The notes under the pieces: model-generated
Database searches by the model: none
What the model saw: the letters and a program-made list of their open reading frames with translations, nothing else
What the model was told of the DNA's origin: nothing
Shown here: in pieces, positions 15,287-24,242 of the stretch
Numbering within the stretch: position 1 is the stretch's first letter
Layout of the letters: the number at the start of each line of letters is the position of its first letter
Translations under genes and position numbers: made by a program
Assembly (NCBI GenBank): GCA_035551835.1
Contig: DASZMN010000095.1
Span: 97,888 to 161,887 of the forward strand
Length of the DNA: 64,000 nt
DNA from: Bog-473 sp035551835
GTDB lineage: Bacteria; Actinomycetota; Acidimicrobiia; Acidimicrobiales; RAAP-2
Direction of reading: 5' to 3'

Positions 15287-18199
15287 ATGGCAATGCCAGG
15301 GCCGCCGGAACTTGGCCGTGGCGTCGTCGTGCTGCAGGAGATGACCCCGCCCGAGCCGTGGACGGAGTGCCCCAGGCTCCTCGTCGACCACGAGACACTC
15401 AGCGACCCGATGACTGCGTTGGAGACGTTGCAGCGGGCGTGGTTCGAACGTCGACCGGTGGTCGTGGAGTTGGCCGTCGACACGCGGGCCCTGCGCGATC
15501 CGGAGGTGTGGCACCAGGCGGTCCATGAACTGGGCCCACGCTTCGAGTTCGCACGCGAACGCCTGCAATTCCTCGTCTGGGCGAACAACTACGACGCCCG
15601 CAGCGGCGAGCCGGTCTGGTGGCACGGACGCAGGGCGGCCAGGAGGTTTCGTCACGACGGTGTCACGGAAGCCGGACCGGCGGACATCAAGCTCGGTGAC
15701 GGCACGTCGCTGTACGTCGACGGCGGCCCCTTCGCCCCCCCACCACTGCCGGGTGATCTCGGCATTGTGCATCGTTGGAACGCCGAGGCGGGATCTCTCA
15801 GGGCGGTCGCCCATCGTCCGCCGGGGGCCGACCTGGCCTCGGACCAGCTGGCGGCCGTGGGGCATCGAGCGGGCGGCGCACGAGTCATTGCGCCGGCGGG
15901 CTCGGGAAAGACCCGTGTCCTGACCGAGCGCCTGCGCCACCTGATCGAAGACCGGGGTGTGGACCCGAGCACCGTGACCGCACTCGCGTTCAACACGAAG
16001 GCAGCGGGGGAACTGCGCGACCGGTGCGCCGGCCTCGTGACGGCACGAGGACCCCACGTCCGGACGCTCAACAGCATCGGCAATTGGATCTGCAACGAGT
16101 TCGGCGGACAGGGACGTCTGAGCGTCTTCGAGGAGCCCCAGGTGCGCGACCTCATCGGAGACGTGTTCGAGGTCCGCCGTCAGGCGAACACCGACACCGT
16201 CCTTCCGTACATCGATGGGCTTTCCGCGGTCCGGCTCGGGCTGGAGGCGCCGGCGGCGGTCGAGGATCAGATCCCCGATGCCCAGGGCCTTGCCTCAGGT
16301 TTCGACACGTACCGAAAGGCCCTCGCGCAAGCGAACGCCCTCGATTTCGACGAGCAGATCTACCGGGCGATCGAGGTGCTGCTGACTGACCCCGGAGCCC
16401 GCACCTCCGCGCAGAGCCGCTGTCGCCACCTCCTGGTCGACGAGTTTCAGGACCTCAACGCAGCGCACCTGCTGCTCATCCGGCTCCTCTGCGCCCCGGC
16501 CTACAGCTGCTTCGGTGTCGGGGACGACGACCAGGTCATCTACGGGTACTCCGGGGCGACGCCCGAATACCTGATCAATTTCGCGGAGTACTTCCCCGAG
16601 GCACGCGAGTACGCACTGGAAGTCAACTACCGGTGTCCGCCCCAGGTGGTCACCGCGGCGACCCATGTGCTGTCCTACAACCGCGACCGGATCCCAAAGA
16701 CCATCACGACACCACCCGAGCGCAGCGACGCGCTCGCCGATTTCGATCCACCCGTTCGGGGGCGAGGATCGATGTCGGTCGTGAACTCGCCGGTCGAGCA
16801 GCTCCCGCACAGCGCCGTCGCCGCGATCTCGGCCTGGATTGCGGGCGGGGTCCAGGTCCAAGAGATCGCCGTTCTGTCGAGAGTCAACTCCTCGCTGCTC
16901 CCGGTCCAGGTCGCCCTCACCGAAGCGGCGGTTCCCTGTAACGCTCCCCTGGGCGCGAGCGTGCTCCAGCGGACGGGTATCCGAACGGCCCTTGCGTATC
17001 TGCGCATGGCCCGGGCCCCCGGGGAGATCCGTCGCGAGGACCTCGTGCAAACCATCCGACGGCCCTCTCGCGGGATCGCACCAAACGTGATCAACATGCT
17101 CTCCGAGCGAAGCGTGACGTCGGTGGCCGACATCCGACGTCTGGCCAAGCGCCTCTCGGGACGCGACGTTCCCAAGCTGTCCGACTACGCCGACTCCATC
17201 GAGTCCGTCGTCGTGGCGTGCCGAGGATCCGCGGCGAGTGCGCTGCGCGCCATTCGCCTGCAGGTGGGACTCGGGGAGACCATGGACGTGTTGGACTCCT
17301 CGCGCCGAGAGGCGGATCGGTCGACCCACGCCGACGACCTCCTCGCGTTGGAGTCAGTAGCGGGCCTCCATCCCGATGTCGGCACCTTCGAAACGTGGCT
17401 CCGAGGTGTATTGGCGCGGCGTCCCGCTGACGGGCCGGCAGTGCACCTCTCGACCATCCACAAGATCAAGGGTCGAGAGTGGGAGCACGTGGTCGTGTAC
17501 GGAGCCTCGCAGGGACTGCTGCCTCACCGTCTCAGCAACGACGAGGAGGGAGAACGGCGCGTCTTCCACGTGGCGCTGACGCGAGCCATCCGCCAGGTCC
17601 TCATCCTGGCCGATGCCGATGAACCGTCACCCTTTGTGGCCGAGCTCGACGGCAGCCGGCCACAGACCCCGCTCCGGGTTGCCGCCGCCGCCGGCGGGCG
17701 CCGGAGCCCCGAGACCGCGACCTCGGGTCGCTCGGAATTGAGCCGACAACGTCGTTCCCGCAGAGCGGCCGCCGTTGCGCCGGGCGTCGTCGCCGACCTC
17801 GGCCTGGTGCTGGAGTACGGGGGACATTCGGGTGCGGTGGTCGAGCTCACCGACTCGGCGGCCGTGATCCGCGTCGGGAGCGCGCACCTCAAGGTGCCCT
17901 TCGGGTCTGACGTGCGAGTGCGAGGCCTCACGCTGATGCTCGGTGCCCCGAGCGGGGCTTCGCAGGCCCACGAGCGCGCGCTTCGTGCGTGGCGATCCGA
18001 AACGGCGAAACGAGCCGCGGTGCCGGCATACGTGGTGCTGAACGACAGCGAACTGGTCGGCATCGCATCTCACCGCCCGGCGACGCTGGCCGAGTTGGCA
18101 CGGTGTAAGGGGATGGGGCCTGTGCGCCTGGAGCGTTGGGGCGACGAACTTCTGGCGATCCTGAATTCCGTTGACGACCAGGAGATCGCACAGCAGTAG
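15287..18199 (+). CDS. UvrD/Rep-type DNA helicase with HRDC domain (UvrD2-like)
   Basis: 970 residues, superfamily 1A 3'-5' helicase used in DNA repair. An N-terminal extension of about 180 residues precedes the Q-motif (DQLAAV) and Walker A (APAGSGKTRVL). Motif II is DEFQD, motif III VGDDDQVIYGYSGA, motif IV VNYRCP, and motif VI VALTRA. The last about 75 residues (YVVLNDSELVGIA to the end) form an HRDC domain, as in mycobacterial UvrD2, but the four-cysteine motif of that protein is not seen. ATG at 15293 is a second possible start. Confidence 0.88.
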   Translation: MAMPGPPELGRGVVVLQEMTPPEPWTECPRLLVDHETLSDPMTALETLQRAWFERRPVVVELAVDTRALRDPEVWHQAVHELGPRFEFARERLQFLVWANNYDARSGEPVWWHGRRAARRFRHDGVTEAGPADIKLGDGTSLYVDGGPFAPPPLPGDLGIVHRWNAEAGSLRAVAHRPPGADLASDQLAAVGHRAGGARVIAPAGSGKTRVLTERLRHLIEDRGVDPSTVTALAFNTKAAGELRDRCAGLVTARGPHVRTLNSIGNWICNEFGGQGRLSVFEEPQVRDLIGDVFEVRRQANTDTVLPYIDGLSAVRLGLEAPAAVEDQIPDAQGLASGFDTYRKALAQANALDFDEQIYRAIEVLLTDPGARTSAQSRCRHLLVDEFQDLNAAHLLLIRLLCAPAYSCFGVGDDDQVIYGYSGATPEYLINFAEYFPEAREYALEVNYRCPPQVVTAATHVLSYNRDRIPKTITTPPERSDALADFDPPVRGRGSMSVVNSPVEQLPHSAVAAISAWIAGGVQVQEIAVLSRVNSSLLPVQVALTEAAVPCNAPLGASVLQRTGIRTALAYLRMARAPGEIRREDLVQTIRRPSRGIAPNVINMLSERSVTSVADIRRLAKRLSGRDVPKLSDYADSIESVVVACRGSAASALRAIRLQVGLGETMDVLDSSRREADRSTHADDLLALESVAGLHPDVGTFETWLRGVLARRPADGPAVHLSTIHKIKGREWEHVVVYGASQGLLPHRLSNDEEGERRVFHVALTRAIRQVLILADADEPSPFVAELDGSRPQTPLRVAAAAGGRRSPETATSGRSELSRQRRSRRAAAVAPGVVADLGLVLEYGGHSGAVVELTDSAAVIRVGSAHLKVPFGSDVRVRGLTLMLGAPSGASQAHERALRAWRSETAKRAAVPAYVVLNDSELVGIASHRPATLAELARCKGMGPVRLERWGDELLAILNSVDDQEIAQQ

Positions 18200-18245
18200 C
18201 ACGTAGTCGGTGCCCGCCGGGTCGGGCGCGCCTACGATCCGACAC

Positions 18246-18794
18246 ATGACAGACGTCCGAGACAGTTATCGGCTGGTGTCTGACGGCTTCGACGCCGTCG
18301 TCAGGACCGTCACGCCGGACCAATGGGACACCCAGACGCCCTGCGAGCAATGGAAGGCGCGCGACGTGGTGGCCCACGTGGTGGAGGGCCATCGCGGCAT
18401 CATTGCGGGCGTCAGAGGCGGGGAGTCTGTGCTTCTGGGAGCCGGCGATGACCCCAAGCAGGCGTGGGAGGAGGCGTGCCGGGGCATCGCCGACATCACC
18501 GCAGACCCTGGAGCCCTGGCCACAGAGATCGACGGGCCGACGGGCAAGGCGTCGACGGGTGAGATCATCGGGCGCTTCGTGACCATGGACGTGCTCGTCC
18601 ACACCTGGGACCTGGCGCGCACCGTCGGCGCGGATGAGCGCCTCGACGAGGACTCGGTTCGCCAGGCCTACGAGGCCCTCAAGCCGATGGATGCGATGAT
18701 CCGCCAACCGCGCGTGTTCGGGCCCAAGCTGGAACCACCGCCGGGAGCAGATATCCAGACAGAATTCCTCTACTTCCTCGGCCGTCAGGCGTAG
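18246..18794 (+). CDS. TIGR03086-type DinB/MDMPI-N domain protein
   Basis: 182 residues with the pattern of actinobacterial maleylpyruvate-isomerase-N/DinB four-helix proteins: TPCEQWKARDVVAHVVEGH near residues 35-53 and VLVHTWDLART near 116-126, carrying the histidines of a putative metal site. These proteins are thought to be metal-dependent thiol (mycothiol) transferases. ATG at 18246 follows a short leader without a Shine-Dalgarno sequence, so it may be leaderless. It faces the MarR gene. Confidence 0.8.
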   Translation: MTDVRDSYRLVSDGFDAVVRTVTPDQWDTQTPCEQWKARDVVAHVVEGHRGIIAGVRGGESVLLGAGDDPKQAWEEACRGIADITADPGALATEIDGPTGKASTGEIIGRFVTMDVLVHTWDLARTVGADERLDEDSVRQAYEALKPMDAMIRQPRVFGPKLEPPPGADIQTEFLYFLGRQA

Positions 18795-18881
18795 CGGCGA
18801 CTCGGTCCTCCGGCGCAGCGCACCGCATGCCGCCCCGGATGGCGCCGTCCCAAAGCTGCGGACACTGATCCGACGCGGGCT

Positions 18882-19511
18882 TCAGAGCGGCCGAGCCGAT
18901 CGGGCGCGCCGGCGGGGAGGCGCGGGTATCTCGGCGTCCACCTCGTCGGCGAGGTCACACGGGCTGTCGGGCGGGTCGAGCGCGTCGAGCCGTGTGGCAA
19001 GTGACCGAACCTGGCCGCGAAACGACTCGCACGCCTGTTCGTCGAGAGGGGCGAGGAGGTAGGCCTCAGCCGCCCGGAGGCGCGCATCGAGCTCGGTGAG
19101 GAGCTCGGCGCCGTGCCGGGTGGCGACGACGCGACGAGCTCGCCGGTCGGCCGGATCAGGACGGCGTTCGATGAGTTTCGCGGCTTCGAGGTCGTCGAGG
19201 AGATACGTCATGACCGTACGGTCGATGCCGAGGTGCTGGGCCAGAGCGAGCTGGCTCCCGACGGTGCCCTGGGCCGCCGCAGACAGCACCTGGTAGCCGC
19301 GCGGACCGCCCGGAAGGTCCGCGACGGCCTCGTGCGCAGCCACCACGTAGGCCCGAAACACCGTCCCGAGGCCCCAACCGAGGTCGCCTGCCAACGCGTC
19401 GTCGCAGCTGCGGGCGCCTCTGACCTCATCGCCGTGACCAGCGCTGTCGTCCACAGCCTCATCATACGGCCCAGGGCCAGAAGCGTTGTGGCACAGATGC
19501 TCTGTCGACAT
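18882..19511 (-). CDS. MarR family transcriptional regulator
   Basis: 209 residues. A winged helix-turn-helix occupies about residues 70-140 (LALAQHLGIDRTVMTYLLDD, then ERRPDPADRRARRVV forming the wing). Members repress neighbouring genes and release DNA on binding phenolic or oxidising ligands. It is divergent from a NADH-dehydrogenase-like flavoprotein, with an AT-rich dyad in the 66-base gap. The first about 45 residues are non-conserved, so a later start is possible. Confidence 0.85.
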   Translation of the reverse strand: MSTEHLCHNASGPGPYDEAVDDSAGHGDEVRGARSCDDALAGDLGWGLGTVFRAYVVAAHEAVADLPGGPRGYQVLSAAAQGTVGSQLALAQHLGIDRTVMTYLLDDLEAAKLIERRPDPADRRARRVVATRHGAELLTELDARLRAAEAYLLAPLDEQACESFRGQVRSLATRLDALDPPDSPCDLADEVDAEIPAPPRRRARSARPL

Positions 19512-19518
19512 GATGATC

Positions 19519-19536
19519 TGAATAATATACTATTGA
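19519..19536. promoter_or_regulatory. AT-rich dyad, candidate MarR operator
   Basis: TGAATAATATACTATTGA, in which 14 of 18 positions match the reverse complement, lies between MarR (start 19511) and the flavoprotein (start 19578). MarR proteins typically bind such 16-20-base dyads in divergent gaps. It may also contain a -10 element. Confidence 0.45.
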
Positions 19537-19577
19537 CGAGGCAAGGACAAAACGAAGAACCCGGGACTGGAGGCGAA

Positions 19578-20696
19578 ATGACAGGCAGCGCGCAGGCAGG
19601 GAAGCCGACCGTGGTCGTGGTCGGTGGGGGTTACGGCGGGATCGCCGTGGCGAAGGCGCTGGACGAATCGCACGACGTAGTGCTCGTCGAGCCCAAGGAC
19701 GCCTTCATGCACAACATCGCCGCACTCCGAGCCCTGGTGGACCCATCCTGGCTGCAGAAGATCTTCCTTCCCTACGACGAGCTCCTCACCAATGGTCGGG
19801 TGGTCCGGGACCGTGCCGTCTTGGTCGAGCCGCACCGGGTGACGACGGCTTCGGGAGAGGAGTTCGCCGCCGACTACGTCGTCATGGCGACCGGCTCGAA
19901 GTATCCATTCCCGGCCAAGACGGACCTGGTCGACACCCACCACGCGCAGGAGCAAGTCCGTGGAGCGCACGATGCGCTGTCGCGGGCAGATCGTGTCCTG
20001 CTGGTCGGCGCGGGACCGGTTGGAATCGAACTCGCCGGAGAGATCCGTGACGTGTGGCCGGAGAAATCGATTGTTCTGCTCGACGCCGCGGACGAGATCC
20101 TCGGCGGCCCGTACAAGCCGGAGCTGAAGGCCGAGCTCCGGCGCCAGCTCCTCGACATACGCGTCGAACTGATTCTTGGCAGCCCACTGCGTCAGACGCC
20201 GCTGACCGGGCCGGGGGACCCGGGAACCTTCACGGTGACGACCGAAGCCGGAACCGAGGTCACGGCCGACATCTGGTTCCGCTGCTACGGCGTCGTGCCC
20301 AACAGCGACTTCCTCGGGGATGAACTGTCTGCCGCCCGACGCCCAGACGGGTTCATCGAAGTCGGCCCCACGCTCCAGGTGGCCGGGCAGTCAACGGTCT
20401 TCGCAATCGGGGACGTCTCCACCGCCGACGCCAAGATGGCCGGCTTCGCCGCCCGCGAAGCGGCCACGGTGGCGGAGAACATCACCGCCCTCACTCTGGG
20501 AAAGACCGACCTCACTGACTACGCGTCCATGGGTGTCGGCATCGCGGTGCCGATCGGGCCAACGGGCGGGGCGGGCCAGTTCCCGGGACAGGACGAGATC
20601 GTCGGGCGCGAGACCATCGCCGAGGTGAAGGGGCGAGACCTCATGGTCGACCGCTTCAGCGAGCTTTTCGGACTCGCTGCCTCGACGGCCTCGTAA
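19578..20696 (+). CDS. NDH-2/AIF-like FAD-dependent NAD(P)H oxidoreductase
   Basis: 372 residues. The FAD motif VVVGGGYGGIAVAKAL is at about 12-27, the NAD(P) motif VLLVGAGPVGIELAGE near 140-155, and the second FAD motif VFAIGDVS near 275. The family transfers electrons from NAD(P)H to quinones or small acceptors. No C-terminal membrane helix is evident, so a soluble AIF-type role is likely. GGAGG lies upstream of ATG 19578. Its position opposite MarR suggests induction by a small-molecule ligand. Confidence 0.87.
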   Translation: MTGSAQAGKPTVVVVGGGYGGIAVAKALDESHDVVLVEPKDAFMHNIAALRALVDPSWLQKIFLPYDELLTNGRVVRDRAVLVEPHRVTTASGEEFAADYVVMATGSKYPFPAKTDLVDTHHAQEQVRGAHDALSRADRVLLVGAGPVGIELAGEIRDVWPEKSIVLLDAADEILGGPYKPELKAELRRQLLDIRVELILGSPLRQTPLTGPGDPGTFTVTTEAGTEVTADIWFRCYGVVPNSDFLGDELSAARRPDGFIEVGPTLQVAGQSTVFAIGDVSTADAKMAGFAAREAATVAENITALTLGKTDLTDYASMGVGIAVPIGPTGGAGQFPGQDEIVGRETIAEVKGRDLMVDRFSELFGLAASTAS

Positions 20697-20741
20697 CTAC
20701 ACCGTTCTCTGGGGTCTTTACCGCGGAAGAAAGGCACACAC

Positions 20742-21827
20742 ATGACGACCCAAGACATCGAGTTCGGGTTGGATTCCTTCGTTCCCATCAGCGTGGACGA
20801 GTCGGGGAACGAACTCAGCGGCGACGTCGTCATCCGCAACACCGTCGACGAGGCGGTACTCGCCGATGCGGTCGGGATCGATTCCTTCAACATCGCCGAG
20901 CATTACCGCCACGACATGATGGACTCCGCGGGTCAGGTGATCCTTGCTGCGATCGCGGGCCGCACGGAGCACATCCGGCTCGGCACGGCCGTGACCGTCT
21001 TGAGCACACAAGATCCCGTCCGGGTGTACACCGAATTCGCCACGCTCGACGCGGTGTCCAACGGCCGGGCGCAACTCATCCTCGGACGCGGTTCCCTGAC
21101 GGAGTCGTTTCCCTTGTTCGGCTACGACCTGGCCGACTACGAGGACATATTCGAGGAAAAGCTCGACTTGTTCACGCGCTTGCTGCGGGATCGGCCGGTC
21201 ACCTGGTCGGGGAGGTTCCGGTCCCCGCTGACCAATCAGTCCCTCAGTCCTCCCCTTCCGGAGGGACATCTACCCACATGGGTCGGCGTCGGAGGCAGTC
21301 CACAGTCGGTGATCCGGGCGGCCCGCTACGGGCTCCCCCTGATGCTGGCCGTCATCGGGGGCCCTCCCATCCGATTCGCCCCGTTGGTCGACCTCTACAA
21401 ACGAGCGCTCGACAAGTTCGGGTATCCGCAACTGCGTATCGGTATGCATTCGCACGGGTACGTGGCGCGGAGCGATCAGGAAGCCGCGGAGATCCAGTGG
21501 CCGCACTGGGCCCACGTCTACGAGGGTGCGGCAGCCGAACGGGGGTGGGCGCGTCCCACGATGGAGCGGTTCCAGGCCGAGATCGACGAGGGCTCGCTGT
21601 ATGTCGGCTCGCCGGAGACGGTCGCTTCGAAGATCGCGTGGGTCATTCGTCTGCTCGGTCTGAGTCGATTCGATCTGGCCTACGCGACGGGGCGCGTGCC
21701 TCACGAGCAGAAGCTGGCGACCATTGAGCTGTACGGCCGGGAGGTGATTCCTCGGGTGAGGGAGCTTCTCGCAGAACCTCGGGTTGCGCCACCCTCCGTC
21801 GTCACGCCCGCGGTGGCGGCGACGTAG
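20742..21827 (+). CDS. LLM-class (luciferase-like) flavin/F420 oxidoreductase
   Basis: 361 residues of the bacterial luciferase-like monooxygenase family, a TIM barrel using FMN or F420. The pattern ADAVGIDSFNIAEHY, then RTEHIRLGTAVTVLS and GRAQLILGRGS is typical. In actinobacteria many members use F420; which cofactor this one uses is undecided. It is followed 34 bases later by an F420-dependent NADP reductase-like gene on the same strand, which favours F420. Confidence 0.85.
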   Translation: MTTQDIEFGLDSFVPISVDESGNELSGDVVIRNTVDEAVLADAVGIDSFNIAEHYRHDMMDSAGQVILAAIAGRTEHIRLGTAVTVLSTQDPVRVYTEFATLDAVSNGRAQLILGRGSLTESFPLFGYDLADYEDIFEEKLDLFTRLLRDRPVTWSGRFRSPLTNQSLSPPLPEGHLPTWVGVGGSPQSVIRAARYGLPLMLAVIGGPPIRFAPLVDLYKRALDKFGYPQLRIGMHSHGYVARSDQEAAEIQWPHWAHVYEGAAAERGWARPTMERFQAEIDEGSLYVGSPETVASKIAWVIRLLGLSRFDLAYATGRVPHEQKLATIELYGREVIPRVRELLAEPRVAPPSVVTPAVAAT

Positions 21828-21861
21828 GGATCGTCCGGTGACCAGCCAGGAACCTGACGAC

Positions 21862-22497
21862 ATGCACCTCGGCGTCGTGGGAGCTGGAAAGATCGGCACC
21901 GCAATCGCCCGGGCCGCCGTCACCGGTGGCTACGACGTCGCCATCTCCGGGTCGGGTGACGTCGAGCGCATCGAGCTCATCGTCGAGGTGCTCGCCCCCG
22001 GTGCGCACCCCGTCACCACCGTCGACGTGGTCCGTCATGCCGACCTCATTGTGCTGGCGGTGCCGATGCACCGCTTCCGCGAGCTTCCTCGCGAGCTCTT
22101 CACCGACAAGATCCTGGTCGACGCCATGAACTATTGGGAGGAGATAGACGGCGTCGACGAAGAACTCTCGGCGGCGCCGATGGGCACGAGCGTTGTCGTC
22201 CAGCAGCACTTCAAGTCGGCGCAGGTGGTCAAGAGCCTCAATCACCTCGGCTATTTCAAGTTTGACCAAGCACGGCGTCCGCCGGGAGCTCCGGATCGAC
22301 TTGCCGTGGCTGCGGCCGGCAACGAACCCCACGCGGTCGCCGCCGTGCTGCGCCTCATCGATCGGCTCGGCTTCGACCCGGTGAAGGCCGGGCGGCTCCC
22401 CGACGGCCTGGCGCTGCAGCCGGGTGGGCGGGTCTTCGGCATCGGTCTGCGGGCCGACAAGCTGAAGGATCTTCTCGCTCCCGAGGTGGTGCGCTGA
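21862..22497 (+). CDS. NADPH-dependent F420 reductase-like protein
   Basis: 211 residues starting directly with a Rossmann strand, VGAGKIGTAIARAA (GxGxxG), as in Npd/Fno-type NADP:F420 oxidoreductases (PF03807). The remainder (ADLIVLAVPMHRF, ILVDAMNYW) fits the family. Fno proteins swap hydride between NADPH and F420, and here would recharge the neighbouring LLM enzyme. ATG 21862 is used; GTG 21838, eight residues earlier, is equally possible. Confidence 0.75.
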   Translation: MHLGVVGAGKIGTAIARAAVTGGYDVAISGSGDVERIELIVEVLAPGAHPVTTVDVVRHADLIVLAVPMHRFRELPRELFTDKILVDAMNYWEEIDGVDEELSAAPMGTSVVVQQHFKSAQVVKSLNHLGYFKFDQARRPPGAPDRLAVAAAGNEPHAVAAVLRLIDRLGFDPVKAGRLPDGLALQPGGRVFGIGLRADKLKDLLAPEVVR

Positions 22498-22510
22498 GTA
22501 TCTTGTATCC
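22498..22510. promoter_or_regulatory. 13-bp GNAT-N5-ATNC site upstream of thiolase-like gene
   Basis: GTATCTTGTATCC, a near match to sites 33252 and 40108, lies 80 bases before the thiolase-like ATG and just after the preceding stop. It may be a GntR operator and/or a -10 region. Confidence 0.5.
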
Positions 22511-22589
22511 ATAGTTGCCATCAGGTGCGCCCGGGCTGAGGTCGGAGCGTTGTCGCTCCCGACGGCCGGCGTGTGACACCCTGACAGCG

Positions 22590-23747
22590 ATGACGCATCC
22601 CTTTCGCGACGTTGCCATCGTCGGAGTCCACAACACTCCGCAGGCGAGGCGGCTCCCCGGGCATGATGCATCGTCCATCGCGCTCGAAGCGGCGCTGGGC
22701 GCGCTGACCGATGCCGGCCTCGCAGTTGAAGACGTTGATGGCGTCGTCGGGCAAGCTGCCGCGGATGCCGTGCTCGAGCTCGGTCTCGGTCCATGCACCC
22801 GTCGACCCAACGCACTCGGGATCCCATCCATTCTTGACGCCGCCGCGCTGGTCACCACGGGCCAGTGCAGGGTGGTTCTCGCGCTTGCGGGTGGTGCGGG
22901 TTTGCTCAATGACACGTCAGCCGCACCATGGACGACACCCCCCAACGAGCTGGTGGCGGGCTTCGGGCTCTTTACGGCAGCCGAATTCGCCTTGATGGCC
23001 CGGCGCCACATGGTGACCTTCGGCACCACGGAACACCAGCTGGCCAGCGCGGCCGCCATCGTGCGCAACAACGGTGATCAAAACCCCGAAGCGATCTACT
23101 ACGGAAGGGGCCCGTTCACCGCGGCGGACATCTTGTCGTCGCCGCTCGTGGCCGAACCCTTCCACCTCCTCGACTGCGCCACGACCTCCGAGGGCGGCTG
23201 CGCTCTGGTGCTCGCGCACTCCGACATCGCACGACGGAACTCTCGCTCCGCGTGGATCGTGGGCTGCGGCTCCGATAGCTTTGGACCGGCGTACACGGTG
23301 GCGCCGGTGTGGGATCTGACCGGGCGGACCGGGACCCGGTCCGCCGGCTGGGTGGGAGCCCGGGCCGCACAGGCGTCATTCGCCATGGCGGGGCTCCATC
23401 CGGGCGACGTGGACGTCGCCGAGTTCTACGACCCTTTCTCCTTCGAGATCATTCGCCAGCTCGAGGCGTACGGATTCTGCGAGCCGGGCGAGGGCGGCTC
23501 GATGGTCGAGTCCGGCGCCGTCGGGCCCGGGGGCTCGCTCCCGGTGACCACCGATGGGGGCACCATGTCGTTCAGTCATCCGGGGGTGGCGGCCCAGCAG
23601 TTCCAGCGAGTGGTCCGCGGCGTGCAGCAGCTGCGGGGCGAGTGCACGAGCAGGCAGGTCGGTGACGCGGAGGTGGCGCTGTGCTCGAACGGGGGCTCCG
23701 GCGCCCTTTTCGCTGATGTCCTCCTGCTCGGCAAGGAGCATCCGTGA
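22590..23747 (+). CDS. Thiolase-superfamily (Ltp2-like) aldolase candidate
   Basis: 385 residues with the SCP2-thiolase fold but without the nucleophilic cysteine block (CASG) of true thiolases. Where thiolases have HDCF it has EFYDPFSFEII, a tyrosine found in the Ltp2-type retro-aldolases of steroid side-chain breakdown. The second expected tyrosine position reads SFSHPG (Phe). It overlaps the DUF35 gene by GTGA. Ltp2-type enzymes need a DUF35 partner, which supports this assignment, although the missing second tyrosine makes the chemistry uncertain. Confidence 0.75.
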   Translation: MTHPFRDVAIVGVHNTPQARRLPGHDASSIALEAALGALTDAGLAVEDVDGVVGQAAADAVLELGLGPCTRRPNALGIPSILDAAALVTTGQCRVVLALAGGAGLLNDTSAAPWTTPPNELVAGFGLFTAAEFALMARRHMVTFGTTEHQLASAAAIVRNNGDQNPEAIYYGRGPFTAADILSSPLVAEPFHLLDCATTSEGGCALVLAHSDIARRNSRSAWIVGCGSDSFGPAYTVAPVWDLTGRTGTRSAGWVGARAAQASFAMAGLHPGDVDVAEFYDPFSFEIIRQLEAYGFCEPGEGGSMVESGAVGPGGSLPVTTDGGTMSFSHPGVAAQQFQRVVRGVQQLRGECTSRQVGDAEVALCSNGGSGALFADVLLLGKEHP

Positions 23748-24202
23748 GCGCCACCGACGCCGAGAATCTCGAGGCGAGCCCCGCCGGCCTCCTCTCCCCT
23801 CAGCCACTCGGCATTCGCCTGCCGCGACCGTCCGCGCGCTCCGAGCCGTTCTGGCAGGGCTGCCGGGAACGCCGTCTCGTCCTGCCCATCTGCGGGGACT
23901 GCGGATTTCGAGCCCTGCGCGCGTTCGCCGTGTGTCCGCACTGCAACGGCAAGTCCCTCGGTTGGGAGGAGAGTGCCGGTCGCGGGTCGCTCTACAGCTG
24001 GACCGTGGTCTGGCGACCACCCCACCCTTCCTTTGTGGTTCCGTACGCTCCTGCCATCGTCGCCCTCGAGGAGGGTTGGTGGTTCCTCAGCGCGGTCGTC
24101 GGCCATCCGTCCGACGAGTTGCGCGAGGGATTGGCACTCCAAGTTGAGTTCCATCCGGCGTCCGACGAAGTTCTCCTGCCGTACTTCCGCCCCGTGCCCT
24201 GA
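23744..24202 (+). CDS. Zn-ribbon OB-fold (DUF35) protein
   Basis: 152 residues: an N-terminal rubredoxin-like zinc ribbon (CGDCG...CPHCNG) and a C-terminal OB fold (GSLYSWTVVWRPPHPSFVVP). DUF35 proteins pair with thiolase-superfamily members, as ChsH2 with Ltp2. The GTG start overlaps the TGA of the thiolase-like gene by four bases, so the two are co-translated. Confidence 0.85.
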   Translation: MSATDAENLEASPAGLLSPQPLGIRLPRPSARSEPFWQGCRERRLVLPICGDCGFRALRAFAVCPHCNGKSLGWEESAGRGSLYSWTVVWRPPHPSFVVPYAPAIVALEEGWWFLSAVVGHPSDELREGLALQVEFHPASDEVLLPYFRPVP

Positions 24203-24242
24203 GATCAGGGCGCGAAGGGCAGCACCCCGCACCGCGGGTCGC

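Noticed and set aside
19113..19577. Longer start of the NADH-dehydrogenase-like gene
   Set aside because: It would cover the whole MarR gene on the other strand; GGAGG and ATG at 19578 lie directly before the FAD motif.
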